44,511 nucleotides of DNA from a virus: positions 1 through 44,511 of the IMG/VR virus record IMGVR_UViG_3300023223_001376; one strand, 5' to 3'. Positions 14,627 through 23,127 of this stretch are shown here, piece after piece (the first letter of the stretch is position 1; each line of letters starts with the position of its first letter). The notes below the pieces were generated by a model that saw only the letters and a program-made list of their open reading frames with translations, was not told the origin of the DNA and ran no database searches. A program made the position numbers and the translations under genes.

Positions 14627-15022
14627 ATGCCTATTTATGATGTTCTGTGTCCAGCTTGTGAGAAAGAGTGGGAGGATTATGCTACTATACAGGATAAAGA
14701 TGTGATACCTTGCCCATTTTGCCATGAGGAAGGGAAGATAAACTACGGAATAACTCAAATAACTATCAAATCCCTACCTAAGGTTCATGGGAATCAGATG
14801 GGGAGTATTGATCCAGGGTTGGGAGAGTATATAGGGAGTGAAGATGATAGGAAACGGATCATGAAGGAGAATCATCTAGAGGAAGTAGGTGGAGAGAGAT
14901 GTTCTACTACGCATTTGAGGGATACGGATAATAAGAAAGCTAGGGAGGGTATAGATGGAGAGTTAAAGTATCATGGATTTGATAATGTAAGTGTAAAGAG
15001 TGTCGATTATCGGGGATTCTAA
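14627..15022 (+). CDS. FmdB-like zinc-ribbon protein
   Basis: The N-terminus MPIYDVLCPACEKEWEDYAT followed by PCPFC is the FmdB-type zinc ribbon (CPAC...CPFC at about residues 8-11 and 29-32). The rest, about 90 residues, is charged. FmdB-like ribbons often follow phage portal genes; their role is not established. It begins 2 bases after the portal stop and precedes the scaffold. Confidence 0.8.
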   Translation: MPIYDVLCPACEKEWEDYATIQDKDVIPCPFCHEEGKINYGITQITIKSLPKVHGNQMGSIDPGLGEYIGSEDDRKRIMKENHLEEVGGERCSTTHLRDTDNKKAREGIDGELKYHGFDNVSVKSVDYRGF

Positions 15023-15061
15023 TCTCCGTAACAATCATAATGAAAAATGTGAGGTAAGATT

Positions 15062-15943
15062 ATGAGTGAACCACAAGAGAAACAAACCCTTGAAGATACT
15101 AAAGAAGCCTTGGAATATTATGATGATAGAGAAGAGGAGGAGAGATTAGACTCTTTAGAAGAGCAAGGAGACCTTGAGGAAGAGGGTGATGATCCCAACT
15201 CAGGCGAGCAAGATACCAAGATCACCGATCTGGAAGGTAAGTTACAGAGGATGGAAGACCTCTTTCAAACCTATGGTGGTGTTGAGGGAGCCGCAAGAGC
15301 TCTAGAGTTGGTTAAAACTAGCCCAGAATACCAAGCTGTTACACAGAGACTTATCAATGGTAAGGGTGGGGAGCAAGAGGAGAAAGAGGTAGATGATCCT
15401 AACATTGATCCTGCTTTAAAAAAAGCCCATGATGTCATTGATAAAAGAGCTGAGAAGGTTCTTGATAGAAAGATAAAACAGCTCGAGGCTAAGATTGAAT
15501 CTAGCATAAAACCCCTTTCTGATAGCTTCCATCAGACTAAACTTGAAACTATCAATGAGAAAATGGAAAGCGCCTACGGGAAGGAAATCTATAAGAGCGT
15601 AGAGAAAGAGATGAATAGCGTTCTTAAAGATTATCCTGCTAACCACCTTGATAATCCCTCTTTCAAGAAGGTTGACGACCTGTTCCATACGGCGTTAAGA
15701 AGGGCTGGGAAAGCTGAGAAGTTCTATTCAAAGCAATCTCAAGATAAGATTAAAGGGAAGAAGGAGAAGAGTACGGGGAGTCCTGGTACAAGTGGGAACT
15801 CTGAGGATAAACTCGAACTTAGAGAAGTTAAGACTATTAATGATGCTCTTTACAATGCAGAGCTTAAGGCAAAGCATGGAGTTACTAATAGGGAAAATGC
15901 AAGCTCTAGGGTAAGGGGAAAGAAGTTTAAAAGTAAACAATAA
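15062..15943 (+). CDS. Head scaffolding protein
   Basis: A 293-residue protein with a very acidic N-terminus (EDTKEALEYYDDREEEERLD), a long helical, coiled-coil-like middle and a basic C-terminal tail (RVRGKKFKSK). This acidic-helical-basic layout immediately before the major capsid gene is typical of scaffolds, whose basic end contacts the capsid protein. Strong GTGAGGTAAG-type site before ATG 15062. Confidence 0.8.
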   Translation: MSEPQEKQTLEDTKEALEYYDDREEEERLDSLEEQGDLEEEGDDPNSGEQDTKITDLEGKLQRMEDLFQTYGGVEGAARALELVKTSPEYQAVTQRLINGKGGEQEEKEVDDPNIDPALKKAHDVIDKRAEKVLDRKIKQLEAKIESSIKPLSDSFHQTKLETINEKMESAYGKEIYKSVEKEMNSVLKDYPANHLDNPSFKKVDDLFHTALRRAGKAEKFYSKQSQDKIKGKKEKSTGSPGTSGNSEDKLELREVKTINDALYNAELKAKHGVTNRENASSRVRGKKFKSKQ

Positions 15944-15960
15944 CAAGAGGAGTGTAGAAA

Positions 15961-16983
15961 ATGGCAACGCCAAGAATAGATACACAGGTGTTTAATGCTC
16001 TCTTGACGACTACTACTAATGAGTATTTGCCTAGATGGCAAGATCAGCTTTTCATAGAGAATCCTCTTTTAAATTATTTTAATGGGGAACTAGGGAATGC
16101 AGTTGGTGTAGGAGCAAGAGGGAAGATTAAAGGTGAGCAACCTAAGAGGACTGATACCGGCGGAGCTGCTGTATTTGAGCCTCTTTTGTATCAGAATAAC
16201 TCTACTGTCAAATCATACTCTGGTGGAGAGACTATTGACACGACCCTCCAAGATGGTGTAACGAATGCAAGGTATGAATGGATTCAATATGCCGGGACAG
16301 TAGGGTTGACTGGTAGGGAGAAGTTCATTAATAGAGGGAAGCATCAAGTTATTAGGTTGCTTGGTCTTAAGTTAGATCAGCTTCAAATGACCTTCTCTGA
16401 TCTAATGAGTCAGCATATTTGGGCCAAAGTAGTGGGGAACAATGGTAAGGATATTACTGGTATTCCTATTCATGTCTCTGATACTCTTTCTACTGGAGGG
16501 TTGAGTGTTACTGATCTCGATGGTAGATGGAAGAGTCAGAATATTGATGCAGTAACATTCTCTGGAAGTAGTGGTAATGAGGGTGTACAGAAGATGAACC
16601 AACTTTTCAATCTCATCTTGATTGAGAAGGGTAGAACTTCTGTAATCTTCACTACTCCTTCGGTATATGAGTTCTACTTTGACTCCTTGCTGAATAACCA
16701 GAGATTCCAAAATACTCTGGTAGCAGATGCAGGGTTTACTAATCTTACCTTTAACAACATTCCTATCATCTTTGATCCAAGATGTCCTGCTGGAGAGATG
16801 TATTATCTTGATTCTAGGCATGTAACTTGGGTAGTTCAGAGTGGGTTGGAATGGGTTATGTCTGAGGAAGGGTTCCAAAGACCTATTCAACAGGATTTAA
16901 CAAGTGCTCAATTCTTGTTTGCCGGTCAGACTACTACGAATGATCGCAGACGGTTGGGGTCTTTGACTAATATTGTAGCTTAA
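15961..16983 (+). CDS. Major capsid protein
   Basis: A 340-residue protein directly after the scaffold. It begins with TPRIDTQVFNALLTTTTNEYLPRWQDQLF, has an extended-loop-like Gly-rich part (GNAVGVGARGKIKGEQPKRTDTGG), a long helical segment (KLDQLQMTFSDLMSQHIWAK) and C-terminal FDPRCPAGEMYYLDSRHVTW, the order and chemistry of HK97-fold capsid proteins of podovirus-like phages. GAGG precedes ATG 15961. Immediately followed by a capsid-associated gene. Confidence 0.88.
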   Translation: MATPRIDTQVFNALLTTTTNEYLPRWQDQLFIENPLLNYFNGELGNAVGVGARGKIKGEQPKRTDTGGAAVFEPLLYQNNSTVKSYSGGETIDTTLQDGVTNARYEWIQYAGTVGLTGREKFINRGKHQVIRLLGLKLDQLQMTFSDLMSQHIWAKVVGNNGKDITGIPIHVSDTLSTGGLSVTDLDGRWKSQNIDAVTFSGSSGNEGVQKMNQLFNLILIEKGRTSVIFTTPSVYEFYFDSLLNNQRFQNTLVADAGFTNLTFNNIPIIFDPRCPAGEMYYLDSRHVTWVVQSGLEWVMSEEGFQRPIQQDLTSAQFLFAGQTTTNDRRRLGSLTNIVA

Positions 16984-17003
16984 GAAAGAGAAAGGATAGA
17001 GAT

Positions 17004-17474
17004 ATGTTAATACAACAGGCATCGAGAGATGAGCCAGAAGCTGTAGATCAGATGATCCTTAATGTTTCTGGTGCTACAGCAACAGCAGGAATGGGCATGA
17101 GGTTTCTAGGGGGGGTGGTCGGAGAGATCGCCTCGGCTGATGGAATTAATGCTACTAAAATGACCGCAGCTCCTGATTTTAAGAACTTTGCGGGTGTGGT
17201 TCTTGAAGATATTCCTAGTAATAGGCATGGGCAGGTTAGAGCTTATGGTAAGGTAAACTCAATATTCTACTCGGCTGAGGCTAATAAGACTATTGGGGTG
17301 GGAGCAGTTCAATTCCTAAAACCGGGTGCTATTCCAGGGAGTTGGACTTCTACCTATGATTACGCTCTTGTTGCGAGAGTTCAAGAGAGTATGATGAAGT
17401 CTTTGCAAGCATGGGAGACAACTAACATCTCTGGTGGGGTACCAATCGGAAAGGGGTTTGTTAGAGGCTTGTAG
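17004..17474 (+). CDS. Capsid decoration / structural cement-like protein
   Basis: A 156-residue beta-rich protein with Gly/Ala-rich strands (SGATATAGMGMRFLGGVVGEIA, FAGVVLEDIPSNRHGQVRAYGKV). This pattern and the position one gene after the major capsid protein match phage head decoration proteins. A stable hairpin follows the gene. Identification is by pattern and position. Confidence 0.65.
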   Translation: MLIQQASRDEPEAVDQMILNVSGATATAGMGMRFLGGVVGEIASADGINATKMTAAPDFKNFAGVVLEDIPSNRHGQVRAYGKVNSIFYSAEANKTIGVGAVQFLKPGAIPGSWTSTYDYALVARVQESMMKSLQAWETTNISGGVPIGKGFVRGL

Positions 17475-17475
17475 G

Positions 17476-17529
17476 GGAATGGAAAGAGGGAAGGAGGAGG
17501 GGGGTCTCTCTCCTCTCTCCCTTTATTCC
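17476..17529 (+). terminator. Long purine/pyrimidine hairpin after the capsid genes
   Basis: GGAAT (17476-17480) pairs with ATTCC (17525-17529); between them GGAAGGAGGAG-type purines pair with CTCCTC/CTCCC. No run of T follows, so it may attenuate or protect the 3' end of the abundant capsid message rather than stop transcription fully. Confidence 0.45.
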
Positions 17530-17564
17530 TTCCAACCAAATCAACCAAGAGAAGGGGGTTTAAG

Positions 17565-18347
17565 ATGAGTATTTTAAATGAATTGCTGAGCGAGATGTTT
17601 GAGGTTGTAAGGGTATTGATTGGGATACCAACTGTAGGAGGAGTGCATCCAGCAGCTTATGATAATAGGCTAGAGATGATGAAATATTTAGGGATTGTGC
17701 AAGCTGCTTCTCATTATGGTAAGGATAAGTTTGAGGAGATTAAACTTCCTACCTTTGATAAGATGTTTAAGTTTGATGTCTATGTAATAGGGAGGGTATT
17801 GACTCCTATTGCGAGGGAGAATTTAGCTCAGAGAGCAGTTGATGAAGGTTATGATTATCTCCTCTTCATAGACGATGATATGCTCACCCCTCAAGATTTG
17901 TTCTTTCATCTCTACAAGCACAAGAAGGATATAGTAGCAGCACTAGCGTTTACTAGAAACTATCCTCACCGTCCTGTGATCTACCGATTGGATAAGGGAT
18001 TTGAGGATGGGAAGCCTTGGTATTCTAACTATGCTATCCTAGACTATCCAAAGGATTCACTTGTTAAATGTGATGCAGTAGGATTTGGCGCTGTTCTCAT
18101 TGACACGAAGGTATTCAAGGGTATGAAAGGGAAGTGGTTTGCTACTACAAGTGGAAGAGGAGAGGATATCTTCTTCTGCCATCAAGCGGGTGAGCAAGGA
18201 TTTGAGATATATATGGACACCACAGTTAAACTAGGACATCTAGGTGATCCTATCAACATAGATGAGAAATACTATGAGGAGATGCCTGAAAGTAAGATTA
18301 AGGAGTTGAGGGATGCCCTTCCTGAGAAGAAGGGGGTGGAGATATGA
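17565..18347 (+). CDS. GT-A type glycosyltransferase
   Basis: A 260-residue protein with a nucleotide-sugar-transferase layout: RVLIGIPTVGGVHPA at residues 16-30, then the metal-binding DDD at 103-105 (LLFIDDDM), followed by an acceptor-side CDAVGFGAVLIDTKVF region and GRGEDIFFCHQA, which resembles the late acidic motif. Known relatives transfer sugars from nucleotide donors in the cytosol. It opens a three-gene glycosyltransferase set in the head operon and overlaps the next gene by 4 bases. I infer a virion protein, most simply the capsid, as target. Confidence 0.8.
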   Translation: MSILNELLSEMFEVVRVLIGIPTVGGVHPAAYDNRLEMMKYLGIVQAASHYGKDKFEEIKLPTFDKMFKFDVYVIGRVLTPIARENLAQRAVDEGYDYLLFIDDDMLTPQDLFFHLYKHKKDIVAALAFTRNYPHRPVIYRLDKGFEDGKPWYSNYAILDYPKDSLVKCDAVGFGAVLIDTKVFKGMKGKWFATTSGRGEDIFFCHQAGEQGFEIYMDTTVKLGHLGDPINIDEKYYEEMPESKIKELRDALPEKKGVEI

Positions 18348-19537
18348 GAGAGCCTATTGATGTAATCATCCCCACTTATGATAATCTAGATCAACTTTTC
18401 CAGTGTGTCTCCTCTGTTCTAAGGACTCAGAAAGAGTATCCTTTGAGGATCATAGTAGTGAATAATGGTTCATATCCTTTAGAGGGAGTGTTACCGAAGG
18501 AAGTTAAGATAGTAAACCCTGCTGGGAACAAGGGCTGGACAGGTGGGCTGAAGTTAGGAGTTGATATCAGCGTTAGTTCCTCTTCTTCCTATGTCGTTTT
18601 TTTAAATGATGATACTTATGTCCCCCTATGCTCAGTGTCTTGGTTGAGGGACATGGTTAGAGTCTTGGATACCACGCCTCTCTGTGGTGCTATAGGCCCA
18701 AGCTCTAACTGTGTTTCGGGTTATCAAAATATCTGGAGTCCCCCCTTTGTTACTAAGATTGAAGTCCCATTCCTAATTGGATTTTGTAAGGTGGTGAGGA
18801 GAAAGGCTCTGGAGGAGATTGGGGGGATAGATGAGAGGTGGGTACATGGGGATGATCTTGATTTGTCTTTGAGAATGAGAAAGAGAGGATATGGATTAAT
18901 GTGTTTGAAGAGTACCTTCATATATCATCATGGTTTCCAGACAGGTGAGAAGTTGTTTGGAGGTAGGGAGAAAAAGGGAGGATGGAACTCTCAGGAGCAA
19001 GTTGAGAATACTAACATCTCAGTAATAAAGGAGCATGGATTCTTGAGTTGGTGGGAGATGTATGCGGGGGAGTGGACTCGTCTTCTCAATGGGCCTAGTA
19101 AGGATATTGAGGGAGATATGGTTAGAGAGCTTTGTGAGGGTATTGATCCTAGTATGATCCTTGACATAGGATGTGGGGAGGCTCTTACAGTTAAAGGTAG
19201 TAGGGGATTAGATAGGAAGAGAGATGGAGTAGATTTCAATGAGGGAATATGTATAAAGAAGCATTCCTTTGATGTTATTATAGCTCGTCACATCCTTGAA
19301 CATCTTGATAAGCCAGATGAGAGGATTAGAGAATGGATGCAGCTCTTGATTATAGGCGGTAAGTTGATAATCTGTTGCCCTAATGAGGATATCAATGATA
19401 CAATCCCAATGGACAAGACTCATAAGCATGCTTTCTCTCCCTCCTATCTAACTCATCTAGTAGTTAGTTGTGGAGGACGTGTAACACTGGAGAGAGAGGA
19501 GATTAATGGGATATCATTCCTATTAGTAGTAGAATAA
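18344..19537 (+). CDS. Family 2 glycosyltransferase fused to an SAM methyltransferase domain
   Basis: Residues 1 to about 230 form a GT2 domain: IDVIIPTYDNLDQLFQCVSS at the start, IIVVNNG, NKGWTGGLKLG and the metal motif FLNDD (D89-D90), with GGIDERWVHGDDLDLSLRMR downstream. Residues from about 270 form a class I methyltransferase: MILDIGCGEALTV (D274), then FDVIIARHILEHL and GGKLIICCPNED. Such a fusion could add a sugar and methylate it, or methylate a glycan acceptor. The ATG overlaps the upstream stop by 4 bases. Confidence 0.85.
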   Translation: MREPIDVIIPTYDNLDQLFQCVSSVLRTQKEYPLRIIVVNNGSYPLEGVLPKEVKIVNPAGNKGWTGGLKLGVDISVSSSSSYVVFLNDDTYVPLCSVSWLRDMVRVLDTTPLCGAIGPSSNCVSGYQNIWSPPFVTKIEVPFLIGFCKVVRRKALEEIGGIDERWVHGDDLDLSLRMRKRGYGLMCLKSTFIYHHGFQTGEKLFGGREKKGGWNSQEQVENTNISVIKEHGFLSWWEMYAGEWTRLLNGPSKDIEGDMVRELCEGIDPSMILDIGCGEALTVKGSRGLDRKRDGVDFNEGICIKKHSFDVIIARHILEHLDKPDERIREWMQLLIIGGKLIICCPNEDINDTIPMDKTHKHAFSPSYLTHLVVSCGGRVTLEREEINGISFLLVVE

Positions 19538-19563
19538 AATCAACCAAGATAAGGGGAAAACCA

Positions 19564-20469
19564 ATGATAAGTGAGGAGTTAAAAAAGAAGAAGATTGCGA
19601 TCTTTTATGATGTTGTGACCGGAAGGGATGATGGACCACCCCTCTACTACCGGAGAAACTTGGTAAAGATGGGATTTGATGTTACCTTCCTAGCTCCTAA
19701 GGACCATGAGAGCATAGAAGCTTTTGGAGATTTTTACTTATACCTTTGGGTTGACTGGGGTGAAGATGCCTTGAAGGATATCTTAACTTATATACCTGTT
19801 GATATGTCTCGATACCATCCCTCGGTCTACATAACAAGTGATACTCATCTTGGATTTGATTATAGGGTGAATAAGGCTAAGGAGTTTGACTATGTTTTCT
19901 GTAATCAAAAGAGGGCTGTGGAGGAGTTTAAGGAAAAGGGAGTGGAGGCTAAGTGGCTTCTACATGCAGTTGATCTGGATATATACTCGGATGAACCTAA
20001 GTCGATTAAGAAATATGATGTCGGCTTTGTGGGTTTTGTATCGAATAAGAAGAGGGCTGAAGCACTTAACACAGTTTTTAAATTTCAGCCGAACTTTTGG
20101 TATGGGCAGAGATTCTTTGAAGAAGCTGCCATGAAGTATAAGGAGTGTAGAGTGAACTTTAATAATGCTGCTGTAGATGATATCAATATGAGGTTTTTTG
20201 AGGTACTGGGTTGTGGGGGAGGGGTGTTAGTAACGGAGGATGTACCTACTCTTAAGGATATCTTGCCAGAGGGTTTACAAGTATGTTATAGGTATCAACA
20301 TAGTAATTGGAAGGATGCTTGTCTAAGGATGGAGCTAGTTTTAGCCAATCCTTATAATGCAGCAATGCACGTAGCAAGGGATGGGAGAAAGTGGGTGGAA
20401 GAGAATCACACCTATGAGCATAGGATTAAAGAAGCACTGATACCTATTTTGGAGAAAGAGAATGGCTAA
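19564..20469 (+). CDS. CgeB-like (GT-B) glycosyltransferase
   Basis: A 301-residue protein resembling the CgeB/glycosyl-transferase-1 group: KIAIFYDVVTGRDDGPPLYYRRNLVKMGFDVTFLAP as the N-terminal Rossmann part, a middle YDVGFVGFVSNKKRAEAL, and the C-terminal nucleotide-sugar site INMRFFEVLGCGGGVLVTEDVPTLKDIL. The third sugar-transfer gene of the cassette. Its end overlaps the head-tail adaptor gene by 8 bases, so it is a fixed part of the virion operon. Confidence 0.82.
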   Translation: MISEELKKKKIAIFYDVVTGRDDGPPLYYRRNLVKMGFDVTFLAPKDHESIEAFGDFYLYLWVDWGEDALKDILTYIPVDMSRYHPSVYITSDTHLGFDYRVNKAKEFDYVFCNQKRAVEEFKEKGVEAKWLLHAVDLDIYSDEPKSIKKYDVGFVGFVSNKKRAEALNTVFKFQPNFWYGQRFFEEAAMKYKECRVNFNNAAVDDINMRFFEVLGCGGGVLVTEDVPTLKDILPEGLQVCYRYQHSNWKDACLRMELVLANPYNAAMHVARDGRKWVEENHTYEHRIKEALIPILEKENG

Positions 20470-21454
20470 GAGAACTTATCTTGAACTTGTCAACCGCATC
20501 CTCATCTATATGCAGGAAGATGTTATCACTACGTTGGTAGGAGTGAGTGGAAAGGCTCTTTATGTTAAGGAGCTTTTTAATGATGCTCAGAAGACTATCT
20601 ATGGGAAGACTAATTGGTATACCTTGTTCATAAAGAGGCAGTTTCAAACATCTCCGAGTCCTACCATTACTATTATTGACTTTACTTCAGAAGACGATAC
20701 CTTTACCTTTACTAGGGATGGGGATGTCAAAGTGTTTATAGAAGGAGTAGATTGGAATAATGCCACCGATAACAATATTTCGGCAACTGCGTTTGGAGCT
20801 GCTATACAAACCTTCTATGGGAGTGTAGTGGTAGTTACGGTAGTTAATGCAACAATAACTGTAAGGAATAAACCTGAGGATGCTGTTGGATTCACTGCTC
20901 TTGTTTTATCTAATGAGGTAGCCTATTTAGGAGAGCTTACTAATAACCCTATTTATGATGTAGCAGACGACTTTGGTAGGAGTATTATCATAACGGATAA
21001 GACGAATAACTGGAGTCTAAGACCTGTCTCAGAGAAGGATATTGCAAGGATTAATCCTAATGAGCTGAGAGGGGGGAGTCCGCGTTTCTATTCTAGTTTT
21101 GGTGGATTCTATAACTTCTATCCTATTCCAAGTGGCACCACAACTCTAGTTGATCGGTATTATAAGGTTCCAGCAACATTAGTGAATGATACCGATCAAA
21201 GCGATCTCCCTGAAGAACTTGAACCTAGTATGATTAAGCTTGTCACTAGTGATGCAGTTTTCTTTAAGGAGAATACGGCTCGTGCTGGTATACTGCGGAG
21301 TCAGTATGATAAGGAGATTGAGGAATTGAAACTAGCTAATGATTATATCCTAGATAAGGTTGATTCTTATGGGGAAGATTCGTCTGCGGGAAATTTTACT
21401 TTCTTTGGTGGCATTATGCCAGATGGGTTTCCAAGAACTACTTTTGCTCGTTAG
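20462..21454 (+). CDS. Head-tail adaptor (podoviral connector-type) with inserted beta domain
   Basis: The N-terminal helices (KRTYLELVNRILIYMQEDV and LFNDAQKTIYGKTNWYTLFI) and the C-terminal segment LEPSMIKLVTSDAVFFKENTARAGILRSQYDKEIEELK fit the alpha-helical podoviral adaptors (T7 gp11 / P22 gp4-like). Between about residues 60 and 165 lies a beta-rich insertion (DTFTFTRDGDVKVFIEGVDW... VVVTVVNATITV), unusual for small adaptors. It follows the glycosyltransferases and precedes the tail nozzle. Confidence 0.75.
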   Translation: MAKRTYLELVNRILIYMQEDVITTLVGVSGKALYVKELFNDAQKTIYGKTNWYTLFIKRQFQTSPSPTITIIDFTSEDDTFTFTRDGDVKVFIEGVDWNNATDNNISATAFGAAIQTFYGSVVVVTVVNATITVRNKPEDAVGFTALVLSNEVAYLGELTNNPIYDVADDFGRSIIITDKTNNWSLRPVSEKDIARINPNELRGGSPRFYSSFGGFYNFYPIPSGTTTLVDRYYKVPATLVNDTDQSDLPEELEPSMIKLVTSDAVFFKENTARAGILRSQYDKEIEELKLANDYILDKVDSYGEDSSAGNFTFFGGIMPDGFPRTTFAR

Positions 21455-21484
21455 TTTTGTTAGAAAAAGAAGAGGGAGAATAAG

Positions 21485-23104
21485 ATGCCGCTAGAAGGTG
21501 ACGCACAGGGATTAGTAGCCTATCCAATGGCTAAAAAGGGAATCAATCTTAGGGTTATGAGACAAGCTCTAGGACCGGAGGAGGCTCTTAGGACTTCTAA
21601 TCTTTTTTGGAGAGATGGAATAGAGAAGAGAACCGGTTATCAAAAGTTGGATAATGATAAGGTTTCGGGTGATAATCCAATCAATGGCCTTCACAGGTTC
21701 TACTTTGGAACGGTTAGTAGGCAGATTATAGCTTCTTCTGGTACGGAAGTTAGATTTCTTAATGCGGGAACATGGGACTTAATTAAGAGTGGACTTACCA
21801 ACAATGCTCCCGTTCTGTTTGAGACTTGGGGATCACAGGATAAAGTTTACATGGGGAATGGAGAGGATGCCCCTTTCAAGTGGGATGGCACGAGTGAGAG
21901 TGCTATTACCAATCTAACTGAAGAAGTGATACAATTCCTCTCCTATCAAGATCGCCTCCTTTTTATTGCTACCGATAAACCGGGAGAGTTAGGATGGAGT
22001 AACTCTTTTGATGATACTGCATGGAACTTTGCCTTTACTATAAGTGTGGGAGGAGACGGAGAGACTGGAGTTGCTCCTGATACTGCTTTGCATGGTATGA
22101 TCATCCATGCTGCTCAAGTCTCTGAGGCTGGAGTCAAGGCTAAGGTTCTGTTAGCGGGGAGTAACGGTATGTATATCTTTAGTGGAACATCCCTTGTAAC
22201 TCCCTCAACGAATGCTGCTAGTGATTATTCAATAGAGAATCTTGCTACTAATATTGGTTGCATCTCTCCCCTCACTATGAAATGGACTCCTAAAGGCACG
22301 GTTTACCTTGGAACGGATAAGCAAGTTTATATCCTTCCCTTTGACTCTCTCACTCCTCTTCCTATAGGGCAGAAGATCATTTCAAGTCAGGAAGGTAGAG
22401 TGGAAGGATTGGAGGCAATACCAGCTACTCAGATGCCTACTGTTAGTGCTGTTTACCATGAAGGTTACTACAAGCTTAGTATACCAGCTAAAAACGGTTC
22501 CTTTAATTCTGTTCAATATTGGCTAGATATGGATCGAATGGAGATTGATGAGAATAAGTATTTTGGCCCTTGGTATGGGCCAATGGCAGGGATGAGATTC
22601 AGGGCGCAGACTGTACAGAGTGGACCGGGAGACAATGGGGAGTGGATAGGGGGAGAAGCAGATGGAAGTGTGGGGGGATTTGTGTACAATGCTGGTATAT
22701 CAGGGAGTTTTCTGGACGATGGAGAAACTATACCAATAGAATATCAAACTTTCTTCCATTCCCTCTCACAAAATATCTTCCTAGATAAGGTTATAGATAG
22801 ACTAGAGTTGGAGATTAGCTCAGAGTCGGTTACTATTAATGTAGATTTCTTAGATACTATAGGTAAGATTAGTGAGTCGCTTTTAGTAGGTATCATACAG
22901 GACGCTATATTCTGGAATCAACAGAATTGGGATACGTTTAACTGGGCTTCTCTCTCTTCAGTAAGGGTTAAGTTATCCCCGAAGACTAATATAAAAACAA
23001 GGTATCTATCTATTGTAATAAAGGTGACTAGTCTAACTAGCTTTAGGTTATTTGATATTGGAGCTAACTTTGAGGAGCAGTCTGTTCCTTTTGGTGTCGT
23101 TTAA
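21485..23104 (+). CDS. Tail nozzle / stabilisation protein (beta-propeller type)
   Basis: A 539-residue protein with repeating beta blades, including GLHRFYFGTVSRQIIASSG, SYQDRLLFIATDKPGELGWSNSFDD, LAGSNGMYIFSG and PKGTVYLGTDKQVYIL. This matches the P22 gp10 / podoviral tail stabilisation and nozzle class that extends the short tail below the adaptor. Length and the place between adaptor and fibre agree with the call. Confidence 0.8.
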   Translation: MPLEGDAQGLVAYPMAKKGINLRVMRQALGPEEALRTSNLFWRDGIEKRTGYQKLDNDKVSGDNPINGLHRFYFGTVSRQIIASSGTEVRFLNAGTWDLIKSGLTNNAPVLFETWGSQDKVYMGNGEDAPFKWDGTSESAITNLTEEVIQFLSYQDRLLFIATDKPGELGWSNSFDDTAWNFAFTISVGGDGETGVAPDTALHGMIIHAAQVSEAGVKAKVLLAGSNGMYIFSGTSLVTPSTNAASDYSIENLATNIGCISPLTMKWTPKGTVYLGTDKQVYILPFDSLTPLPIGQKIISSQEGRVEGLEAIPATQMPTVSAVYHEGYYKLSIPAKNGSFNSVQYWLDMDRMEIDENKYFGPWYGPMAGMRFRAQTVQSGPGDNGEWIGGEADGSVGGFVYNAGISGSFLDDGETIPIEYQTFFHSLSQNIFLDKVIDRLELEISSESVTINVDFLDTIGKISESLLVGIIQDAIFWNQQNWDTFNWASLSSVRVKLSPKTNIKTRYLSIVIKVTSLTSFRLFDIGANFEEQSVPFGVV

Positions 23105-23127
23105 AGTAAAAACTGGAGACATAGAAT

